Positions 50,395 through 56,710 of a stretch of 56,710 nucleotides of DNA are shown here, one piece after another. Within the stretch, counting starts at the first letter, position 1. Each line of letters begins with the position of its first letter. A program made the translations under genes and the position numbers. Origin of the DNA: Arachnia propionica (GTDB lineage: Bacteria; Actinomycetota; Actinomycetes; Propionibacteriales; Propionibacteriaceae); contig NZ_RQZG01000019.1 of NCBI RefSeq assembly GCF_003859805.1, positions 1 through 56,710 on the forward strand. The letters are read 5' to 3'. A model generated the notes under the pieces. The model was not told where the DNA came from. It saw only the letters and a list, made by a program, of their open reading frames with translations, and made no database searches.

Positions 50395-50850
50395 ATGTTC
50401 CGTCCGGACCCACGCACCCTGACCGCCCTGGAGAACCTGGCGGACCGACTTCCCCCGGCATCGGCGGAGTCGCTGCGCGAGGCGATCCGTACCGCGCTCG
50501 CCGCCTCCCGCCCCGACCTGACGGATGCCCTGCTGTGTGCTGCGACCCTCAGCCCCGATCTGGACCGGGTGCTGCGCGCTGCCGCCTGCCGGGCGACGGC
50601 GGCCAGGCTGGCCGCCCGACACCCGGGCGGCACCGTCGAGTTGCGGGTACCACCGTTCACGGCCGTGCAGGTGGGTTTCGGCGACGGCCCCCGGCACACC
50701 CGCGGCACCCCGCCCAACGTCGTCGAGATGACCGGCGAGGTGCTGCTGGATCTCGCCACGGGACGTGTTTCCTGGGAGGACGCCGTCGTGTCGGCCTCGG
50801 GAGTTCATGCCGCCCGACTCGCCGAGGTGTTCCCGCTCACAGCACCGTGA
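50395..50850 (+). CDS. Sterol-carrier (SCP2)-like family protein
   Basis: 151 residues. The second half (about 80-151: VELRVPPFTAVQVGF...THTRGTPPNVVEMTGE-type strand region, LLDLATGRVSWEDAV and HAARLAEVFPL) matches the small actinobacterial sterol-carrier-family proteins; the first half is helical and Ala-rich. No signal peptide. ATG 50395 has a TACGAT box six bases upstream. It lies between glnE and glnA2 and overlaps glnA2 by 14 bp tail to tail. Function unknown. Confidence 0.7.
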   Translation: MFRPDPRTLTALENLADRLPPASAESLREAIRTALAASRPDLTDALLCAATLSPDLDRVLRAAACRATAARLAARHPGGTVELRVPPFTAVQVGFGDGPRHTRGTPPNVVEMTGEVLLDLATGRVSWEDAVVSASGVHAARLAEVFPLTAP

Positions 50851-52162
50851 TGTGACGCTCGACCTCCCACGGCGTCACCTGCTGGCGGTAGGCGTCGAAC
50901 TCGGCACGCTTGTTGCGCATGAAGTACTCGAAGACGTGTTCCCCGAGCGTCTCGGCGGCCAGTTCGGAGTTCTCCATGAGTCGAAGTGCCGAATCCAGGC
51001 TGCGGGGCAGGGCCTCGATGCCGAGTGCCCGGCGCTCCCGGTCGGTGAGCCGCCACACCGCGTCCTCGGTCTCCTCGGGCAGTGGGTACTCGTTCTCGAT
51101 CCCGGCCAGGCCGGCGTTCAGCAGCAGGGCGAAGGTCAGGTACGGGTTGCAGGCCGAGTCCATGGCGCGGTACTCGATCCGGGCCGAGCTGGACCTGGCC
51201 GGGGAGAACTGGGGGACCCGGATCAGGGCGGACCGGTTGGACCTCCCCCAGCAGGCATAGGTGGGGGCCTCGGAGCCCCGCATCAACCGTTTGTAGGAAT
51301 TGACCCACTGGTTGGTCACGGCGGTGATCTCCGGGGCGTGCCGCAGCAGCCCTGCGACGAACTGGCGGGCCGTCCGGGACAGCCGGTACTCATCGGCGCC
51401 GTCGTGGAACACATTGGTGTCCCCCTCGAACAGCGACATGTGGGTGTGCATGCCGGACCCGGGCTGCTGCGAGAAGGGCTTCGGCATGAAGGTCGCGTGG
51501 ATGCCCTGCGAGACCGCGACCTCCCGGATCACCACCCGGAACGTCATGATGTTGTCGGCCATCGTCAGGGCATCCGCGTACCGCAGGTCGATCTCGTGCT
51601 GCCCGGGCGCCGCCTCGTGGTGACTGAACTCCACCGAGATGCCCATCTGCTCCAGCATCGTGATGGCATCCCGCCGGAAGTCCGTACCGACCCCGAGGGT
51701 GGTGTGGTCGAAGTACCCACCGTCGTCCAGGGGGACCGGCGGATTCAGCTGACTGAGCAGGAAGAACTCGATCTCGGGGTGGATGTAGAAGGTGAACCCC
51801 ATGTCGGCGGCCTTCTTCAGCGCCCGCTTCAGGACGTACCGGGGATCCGCGAAGCTCGGGGAGCCGTCAGGAAGTTTGATGTCGCACAACATGCGAGCGG
51901 TGCCACGCTGGCTCTGTCGCCAGGGCAGGACCTGGAAGGTCGATGGATCCGGGTGTGCCACCATGTCCGACTCGTAGACGCGTGCGAACCCCTCGATGGC
52001 GGAACCGTCGAACCCCACACCCTCGGCGATGGCCCCCTCCACCTCCGCAGACGCGATCGCCACGGATTTCAGCGAGCCCAACACGTCGGTGAACCAGAGA
52101 CGAACGAACCGGATGTCCCGCTCCTCCATGGAGCGGAGCACGAACTCTGTCTGCCTGTCCAT
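50837..52162 (-). CDS. glnA2: Glutamine synthetase-like protein, GlnA2 type
   Basis: 441 residues, the short GSI form. VGFDGSAIEGFARVYESDM, EIEFFLL, PGQHEIDLRYADAL, PGSGMHTHMSLF and YACWGRSNRSALIRVP are complete, but the adenylylation motif is absent (the region reads YPLPEETEDAVW), and the C-terminus ends ERHITVL. It should therefore not be a GlnE target. ATG 52162 has CACTAT five bases upstream. In actinobacteria GlnA2 follows glnE as here; its role is secondary in nitrogen assimilation. Confidence 0.94.
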   Translation of the reverse strand: MDRQTEFVLRSMEERDIRFVRLWFTDVLGSLKSVAIASAEVEGAIAEGVGFDGSAIEGFARVYESDMVAHPDPSTFQVLPWRQSQRGTARMLCDIKLPDGSPSFADPRYVLKRALKKAADMGFTFYIHPEIEFFLLSQLNPPVPLDDGGYFDHTTLGVGTDFRRDAITMLEQMGISVEFSHHEAAPGQHEIDLRYADALTMADNIMTFRVVIREVAVSQGIHATFMPKPFSQQPGSGMHTHMSLFEGDTNVFHDGADEYRLSRTARQFVAGLLRHAPEITAVTNQWVNSYKRLMRGSEAPTYACWGRSNRSALIRVPQFSPARSSSARIEYRAMDSACNPYLTFALLLNAGLAGIENEYPLPEETEDAVWRLTDRERRALGIEALPRSLDSALRLMENSELAAETLGEHVFEYFMRNKRAEFDAYRQQVTPWEVERHITVL

Positions 52163-52242
52163 GCCCCATAGTGTGCCCCAGGTGGGCGACTCCCGCGGTG
52201 CGGCCCGCGAAGGGTGGCCCACAAGGCCTCATAATGGGCGTC

Positions 52243-53076
52243 ATGGCAGAACCAGGCTGGTACCCGGATCCGGAGGGCTCAGGCGAGCCCCGGTACTGGG
52301 ACGGGGCTGCCTGGCAGGCCGACCACGATGCCCGGGACAGCACCGGGAAACCTCTGTGGCCCCTCATCGCCGGGATCCTGGTCGCCACCCTCATCGTCAT
52401 CGCCCTCGTGTGGCAGCCGTGGCGGAGCAATCCGTGGGCACTGCCGACGGACACGAACTCCGCGTTGCCGTCAGGAACCCAGTGGAATGAGCTGGAGCCG
52501 ACCGAGACCCCCACCTCCCCACAGCCCACCGACGGTGCCGGACGCCCGGTGGCGTGCCCCATCGCCGAACCGGACGTGCGAGACCCGCAAGGCGGCTGGT
52601 ACGTCTCCGGCGGGATGAAGTACCAGGCCGTCCCCGGCTGGAGGGACGACGGGGGGTGGGCCATCGACTTCGCCACGGAGCGCTCCGGGCAGCAGGACAG
52701 GGTCGCCAGTTCATGGGTCGCGATCACCGCCATCGGGCAGATCGACACCAAGACGTTCTCGGGTGACACCAGGACCGCGGCACAGCAGCTGATCTCCTGC
52801 ATGAGCACCTCGTACTACTACAACACCCTGAGTCACGTGGAGACGCTCGAGGACCGCGAACACGTCACCAGGGACGGGGTCAGGGGGTGGCTGATCCGGG
52901 CCAATTTCTGGAACGAGCCGGGCAGTCAACCGGTCAGCGGTGACGAGGTCGTCGTCCTCATGACCGAGGTCGGTGTCGAGGGACACTTCACCCTCTTCCA
53001 CACCCAGGCCCCCATCGAGGATCCCCGGCGCAAGGAACTCGTCGCGACCTGCCTGGACTCGCTCCAGCGTGCCTGA
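52243..53076 (+). CDS. DUF2510 membrane protein (paralogue 1)
   Basis: 277 residues. The N-terminal DUF2510 motif (GWYPDPEGSGEPRYWDGAAW, residues about 4-23) faces the cytoplasm; one membrane helix (about 43-62) and a Thr/Pro-rich linker lead to an external domain of about 190 residues with several Cys. ATG 52243 has CATAAT seven bases upstream (leaderless); ATG 52234 in the same frame lies inside that spacer. It is followed by a second DUF2510 protein. Function unknown. Confidence 0.78.
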   Translation: MAEPGWYPDPEGSGEPRYWDGAAWQADHDARDSTGKPLWPLIAGILVATLIVIALVWQPWRSNPWALPTDTNSALPSGTQWNELEPTETPTSPQPTDGAGRPVACPIAEPDVRDPQGGWYVSGGMKYQAVPGWRDDGGWAIDFATERSGQQDRVASSWVAITAIGQIDTKTFSGDTRTAAQQLISCMSTSYYYNTLSHVETLEDREHVTRDGVRGWLIRANFWNEPGSQPVSGDEVVVLMTEVGVEGHFTLFHTQAPIEDPRRKELVATCLDSLQRA

Positions 53077-53123
53077 GGCATCGCCGTGTCGAGCCGAGGA
53101 CACCGAGGCCCTACGATGAAGGC

Positions 53124-54059
53124 ATGTCAGCACCAGGGTGGTACCCGGATCCACAGGACCCGCATCAGCAGCGTTTCTGGAACGGTTCACAGTGGACCGG
53201 GCAGACCCATCCGACGTCGCCGCCCTCGTCCCCGGTCGTCGAACCGGATCTCGAGCAGTTCACCCCTCAGCCCCTTCCCGCGGGCACGTCGGCAGTGCGC
53301 AACAACGCACCCCTGGTGTGGCTGGCTGTCACCGTCGCCTTCGTCCTGGCCCTGAGCGCAGGATGGTGGGTGCTGCTGGGACGGCACAGCACCACTGCCC
53401 CGGCCCCTCACCCCCCGGGCACCCCCACCGGGATCACCACCACCGCCGCACCGGCCCCCAGCACCGGGAGCCTCCCACCCGGTGTCGATGCCTCCCTGGC
53501 CGCGGATGCCACGGTCGAGATCGGCGATGTCCTCGAGGAGGAGAGGTCGTGCCCGCTGACCAGCCCAAGTGCCCGGGGCGAGCTGGACGGCGACGGCATG
53601 CTGGCTGCGGCAGGGGTCCGGATGCCCCTGCCCGATGGTTTCGAGGCGCGCATGGTGCCCTACGGCTTCATGCACGAGTCGAATTCCGCGACCAAGCAGT
53701 ACGAGTCGCGCTGGATGTCCTCGGTGACCCTGGGGTCCCTGCGTGTCGAGGAGGGCTTCGTCTCCCCCGGCCAGAGCGTGATCCGGGTGGCGCGGTGCAT
53801 CCTGGGGGACAGGGCCCTCTACCCGAAGGGCACCACGGGCACCGTGATCAGCCTCGACGGCGTCTCCGGGACAGCAGGCACCTGGCTGCAGCTCGAGGTC
53901 CCCGTCACCGGGGTCGAGGGAGTCGACCACGACGACCTGGCGATCGGAACGATCATCCTGGACGACAGGATGGTCGTGGTCGTCGTCGTGGCGGCCGGAC
54001 ACGATCCTGATGCGGCCACGGCGATGTGGAGTGCCATCAACCAGCTGGAGTTCTCATGA
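53124..54059 (+). CDS. DUF2510 membrane protein (paralogue 2)
   Basis: 311 residues with the same layout: DUF2510 (GWYPDPQDPHQQRFWNGSQW), a Pro/Thr-rich cytoplasmic stretch, one membrane helix (about 66-86), a Thr/Ala/Pro linker and an external domain with a few Cys. TACGAT lies six bases before ATG 53124, so it has its own leaderless promoter. The stop overlaps the next gene (ATGA), making this the first gene of a run through map. Function unknown. Confidence 0.78.
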   Translation: MSAPGWYPDPQDPHQQRFWNGSQWTGQTHPTSPPSSPVVEPDLEQFTPQPLPAGTSAVRNNAPLVWLAVTVAFVLALSAGWWVLLGRHSTTAPAPHPPGTPTGITTTAAPAPSTGSLPPGVDASLAADATVEIGDVLEEERSCPLTSPSARGELDGDGMLAAAGVRMPLPDGFEARMVPYGFMHESNSATKQYESRWMSSVTLGSLRVEEGFVSPGQSVIRVARCILGDRALYPKGTTGTVISLDGVSGTAGTWLQLEVPVTGVEGVDHDDLAIGTIILDDRMVVVVVVAAGHDPDAATAMWSAINQLEFS

Positions 54060-54958
54060 TCGACGTGCTCGCCCTGGACGTGGGACAGACCGGTGTCCGC
54101 TCCGCCCTCGACAGTGCTGGCCGAACCGTCGACGGCCCCGAGCTCCCGGGGATCGTCGCCAGCAGACCGTTGTTGCCGCAGATCGCCGATCGCATCACCG
54201 CCGTCCTCGATGGTCGGCGGGTCGACGCCGTCGCCATCGGCGCATCCGGTCTCGGGGCCGAGGACTCCGCCCGGACCTTGGCAGCGTTGCTGGGGAACAA
54301 GGTGGGCTCGGTGTCCATCGCGCACGACTCGATCACCAGCTACCTGGGTGCACTGGGAGATGTCTCCGGTGCGGTCGTTGCGGCCGGGACCGGGGCAGTG
54401 ACCCTGGCCGCCGGTCCGGACGGAGTACGTCGTGTTGACGGCTGGGGACACCTGCTGGGCGACGAGGGGGCCGGCTTCTGGATCGGACGGGAGGCCCTCT
54501 CAGCCGTGTTGAAGGCCTTCGACGGCCGCGGCCCGACCACCACTCTGACCGAGGTGGCACGTGCCGAGTTCGGGGACCTGGCAACGCTGTACCTCGAGGT
54601 GCAGTCGGATCCGGAGCGGGTCTCGCGTGTCGCCGCATGGGGCCGTCACGTCGCGGAGCATGCCGGGAGTGATGCCGTGAGCGCCGACATCTCCAGGCGT
54701 GCCGGTGCCGCCCTCGCCGCCTCGGTCGCAGCCGGGCTCCGCGGGGTCGGCGCGGATCCCGTGGCCAGCCGCGTGGGCAATGTGTTCCGCAACCCGTTGA
54801 TCGCCTCCTCCTTCGCCTCTGAGCTGACCAGGCTGGTGCCCGGGGTTGAACTGCGGGAGGCCATCGGGAACGGTCTGCGAGGTGCGACCCTGCTGCCGGG
54901 GCTCGCTCCCGGCTCACCACTGGCCGGGGTCACGGACCACTACACTGTGACGGCGTGA
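54056..54958 (+). CDS. BadF/BadG/BcrA/BcrD-type ATPase, N-acetylglucosamine kinase-like
   Basis: 300 residues of the actin/hexokinase ATPase fold. The phosphate-1 loop is [13 protein letters not shown] (about 5-17), phosphate-2 is [14 protein letters not shown] (about 108-121), followed by [20 protein letters not shown], the signature of NAGK-like sugar kinases, and a late phosphate-contact [11 protein letters not shown] 54056 overlaps the DUF2510 stop; the stop overlaps map (GTGA). A role in amino-sugar or murein recycling is likely but the substrate is not proven. Confidence 0.85.
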   Translation: MIDVLALDVGQTGVRSALDSAGRTVDGPELPGIVASRPLLPQIADRITAVLDGRRVDAVAIGASGLGAEDSARTLAALLGNKVGSVSIAHDSITSYLGALGDVSGAVVAAGTGAVTLAAGPDGVRRVDGWGHLLGDEGAGFWIGREALSAVLKAFDGRGPTTTLTEVARAEFGDLATLYLEVQSDPERVSRVAAWGRHVAEHAGSDAVSADISRRAGAALAASVAAGLRGVGADPVASRVGNVFRNPLIASSFASELTRLVPGVELREAIGNGLRGATLLPGLAPGSPLAGVTDHYTVTA

Positions 54959-55812
54959 GCCCCGTTACCCCGCACCACGTCTCGCCCAGGTTGGACGTCC
55001 CGTCCCGTATCGCCCGCCCCGCCTACGTCGGTCGACGTGCCCCGGAACGCTACACCGGCAGCGACGTCCAGACGCCCGAGGTCATCGAGGCGATGCGTGA
55101 GGCCGGTGCCATCGCCTGCGAGGCGATGCACGAGGCCGGTCGGGCCGTCGCCCCGGGGGTGACCACGGACCAGCTGGACCGGATCGTCCACGAGTACATC
55201 CTGGACCATGGGGCCTACCCCTCCACCCTCGGTTACCGGAACTTCCCCAAGTCCTGCTGCACCTCGGTCAACGAGGTGATCTGCCACGGCATCCCGGATG
55301 CCCGTCCGTTGGAGGACGGGGACATCGTCAAGATCGATGTCACGGCCTTCAAGAACGGGGTGCACGGTGACAACTGCTACACGTTCCTGTGCGGCGATGT
55401 CGACGAGGAGTCGCGGCTGTTGGCGGAACGCACCCAGGAGGCCATGAACCGGGCGATCCGCGCGGTGAAACCGGGGCGGACCACCTCGGTCATCGGCACC
55501 GTCATCGAGTCGTACGCCAGACGTTTCGGCTACGGCGTGGTACGTGACTACACCGGCCATGGGGTCCACACCGCCTTCCACTCCGGCCTGGTGATCCTGC
55601 ACTACGACGAACCCCGGTACGAGACCCTGCTGAAACCGGGGATGACCTTCACCATCGAGCCGATGCTCACCCTCGGCGACCAGGCCTCCGAGATCTGGGA
55701 CGACGGCTGGACGGTGGTGACCAGGGATCGTTCCCGCGCTGCCCAGTTCGAACAGACCATCGTCGTCACCAGCACCGGGGCCGAGATCATCACGGCCCCA
55801 CGAACACCCTGA
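54955..55812 (+). CDS. map: Methionine aminopeptidase type I
   Basis: 285 residues. The pita-bread fold metal ligands are seen in IDVTAF...HGDNCYTF (two Asp), [11 protein letters not shown] (His) and FTIEPM (Glu), with a final Glu in the FEQTIVV strand. An N-terminal extension of about 35 residues with Pro-rich segments is the MetAP1c form of actinobacteria. GTG 54955 overlaps the kinase stop. It removes N-terminal Met, including from the leaderless products of this region. Confidence 0.95.
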   Translation: MSPVTPHHVSPRLDVPSRIARPAYVGRRAPERYTGSDVQTPEVIEAMREAGAIACEAMHEAGRAVAPGVTTDQLDRIVHEYILDHGAYPSTLGYRNFPKSCCTSVNEVICHGIPDARPLEDGDIVKIDVTAFKNGVHGDNCYTFLCGDVDEESRLLAERTQEAMNRAIRAVKPGRTTSVIGTVIESYARRFGYGVVRDYTGHGVHTAFHSGLVILHYDEPRYETLLKPGMTFTIEPMLTLGDQASEIWDDGWTVVTRDRSRAAQFEQTIVVTSTGAEIITAPRTP

Positions 55813-56510
55813 TGACCGACGAGTCCTCGCACGCCGACCTGTTGCGTCACCGCACCTACGGTGGCTGGTCCGTGCAGCGCCCGGAACACGGTACCCTGGG
55901 CCGGTACAGCCCGGACATGACCCGGCTGGTGCCCGACGGCGTCTTCGAGCTGCGGCTGCGGCTGGACCGCGCCGCCTACCAGCTGTACCGAGAGGCCGGG
56001 GTCGGGCACGAGCAGGCACTGCACAACGCACTGCTCTGCCCGTCGTGGGCCGGACTGCACAGCGCCGCCGCACTGGGCGTGTGGGAGATGGAGATCCAGG
56101 CCCCGCCCAGTGACCGGGTCGAGATGGTGGCCATGCTCTGGCCGGACGACGACCAGGAGTGGCCGAGCGGGGAGATCAACCTCATGGAGGGCCGCATCGG
56201 GACGGGTGAGACGATGACCAACCTGCACTGGGCCGACCCCCTGAGTGGTGCTCCCGCGCACGACCCGAAGATGGTCCCGGTCGACGTGACCAGGCCTCAC
56301 CGCTACGCCGTCGAGGTGGGCGAGACGACGGTGTGCTGGTACCTCGACGGAACTCTGCAACGGAGGTTGGAGACCCCACACGCCCCGCACACCACCCGGG
56401 TGCACATGGTGGTCCAGGCCGGGGTCCACCGCTCGATCCTGGATGACTGGCACCCCGACCTCGAATGGGAACAGACCATCCTGCTCCGCCCCCTCCGCGC
56501 CCCGGGCTGA
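55812..56510 (+). CDS. Cytoplasmic GH16-like (laminarinase-fold) protein
   Basis: 232 residues without a signal peptide. A jelly-roll pattern and the segment WPSGEINLMEGR look like the GH16 active site ExDxxE, but the middle Asp is Asn (EINLME). Flanking motifs GVWEMEIQAPP and RYAVEVGETTVCWYLDG agree with the concanavalin/GH16 fold. ATG 55812 overlaps the map stop (TGATG). Lack of a signal peptide and the substitution argue against a classical secreted glucanase; a binding or altered hydrolase role is possible. Confidence 0.7.
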   Translation: MTDESSHADLLRHRTYGGWSVQRPEHGTLGRYSPDMTRLVPDGVFELRLRLDRAAYQLYREAGVGHEQALHNALLCPSWAGLHSAAALGVWEMEIQAPPSDRVEMVAMLWPDDDQEWPSGEINLMEGRIGTGETMTNLHWADPLSGAPAHDPKMVPVDVTRPHRYAVEVGETTVCWYLDGTLQRRLETPHAPHTTRVHMVVQAGVHRSILDDWHPDLEWEQTILLRPLRAPG

Positions 56511-56710
56511 ATGGTCTCCCGACGCAAGGAGGGCAGGGACCCCGCACCGGATCAGTCGACGGCGACACCGACGTCCTCCAGCACCGAGCACAGCGGGATG
56601 AGCCATCGGTGACGTTGAGGGGACGAGTCGGCCTGTAAGCCGGAGACTCCCTGCAACCTGCGAAAGACCCTTGTCAAACGACAGTTGACCCCTCCATTGG
56701 GGCCTGCTCG
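56511..56710. other. Terminal intergenic region with an RNase P RNA 3'-end-like block
   Basis: No convincing complete gene. On the minus strand CCGGCTTACAGGCCGACTCG (56642-56623) is the hallmark 3' end of bacterial RNase P RNA, but the universally conserved ACAGAA stretch that should precede it is absent; instead GGGAGTCT stands there. The plus strand forms a stem loop GAGTC..GACTC around it. A short frame on the minus strand ends ...LCSVLEDVGVAVD near 56553 and may be the tail of a gene that starts outside. Further right are small inverted repeats (GTCAA/TTGAC and CCCC/GGGG). Confidence 0.35.

Noticed and set aside
56511-56710. Full RNase P RNA gene
   Set aside because: Only the terminal block is seen and the conserved core next to it is absent, so a functional rnpB cannot be claimed.
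1-56710. CRISPR arrays, insertion sequences, integrases, tRNA or rRNA genes
   Set aside because: No regularly spaced repeats, transposase or integrase motifs, tRNA-like cloverleaf segments or rRNA sequences were recognised on reading both strands.

Overview
This window is a very GC-rich actinobacterial chromosome segment, most likely from a Propionibacteriales-type or similar facultative actinomycete; the genus cannot be fixed from sequence alone. Supporting signs are the lipB-lipA-DUF4191 and glnA/glnE/glnA2 gene order, two DUF2510 membrane proteins, an actinobacterial-type methionine aminopeptidase, and many genes whose start codon lies only 6-8 nt after a TANNNT-like -10 box (leaderless transcripts). 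No rRNA, tRNA, transposase or CRISPR array was seen.

Layout. (1) 1-1438: the truncated end of a toxin-like protein, a small membrane protein (possible immunity protein) and a rearranged tandem duplicate of this module that has copied the moaB promoter. (2) 1459-16816: a molybdenum-cofactor and respiratory nitrate reductase block. Fourteen same-strand genes run from moaA (16131) down to moaC (1957): moaA-moaD-mobA-narG-narH-narJ-narI-narK1-narK2-moaE-thiF/moeB-moeA-moaC. moaB converges on the far end, and a Cys-containing HTH regulator is divergent at the head. The block makes the cofactor, makes the enzyme and imports its substrate. (3) 16801-31694: cobalamin synthesis (cobA, a cobB-cobC fusion, cobO, a ChlI-ChlD chelatase fusion, cobL, cobM, cobIJ, cobH, cobG) with a CbiMNQO cobalt importer. 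Two cobalamin riboswitches sit in front of chlID and cbiM. cobG marks the oxygen-dependent route. (4) 31765-35929: lipoate synthesis (lipB, lipA), DUF4191 and an ABC-F ATPase. (5) 35945-40194: accessory genes: a zeta-type toxin/antitoxin pair, a GNAT acetyltransferase, and an ABC exporter operon with its own TetR repressor and a tandem palindromic operator. (6) 40290-52162: nitrogen control (glnA, glnE, glnA2) interrupted by an MMPL transporter, a DAACS symporter preceded by a leaderless cysteine-rich leader peptide, and a ribXY riboflavin-type transporter under an FMN riboswitch. (7) 52243-56710: two DUF2510 proteins, a BadF/NAGK-like kinase, map, a GH16-like protein, and a terminal stretch resembling the 3' end of RNase P RNA.

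The most interesting signals are regulatory: the poly-Cys leader peptide in front of the symporter, which can mask the symporter's ribosome binding site; the tandem TetR palindromes covering a leaderless start; the ribosome-binding-site hairpin behind the FMN riboswitch; the cobB-cobC fusion; and the promoter-capturing duplication at the left end. Coordinates of starts were chosen from ribosome binding sites, gene overlaps and -10 boxes; alternatives are stated in the entries.
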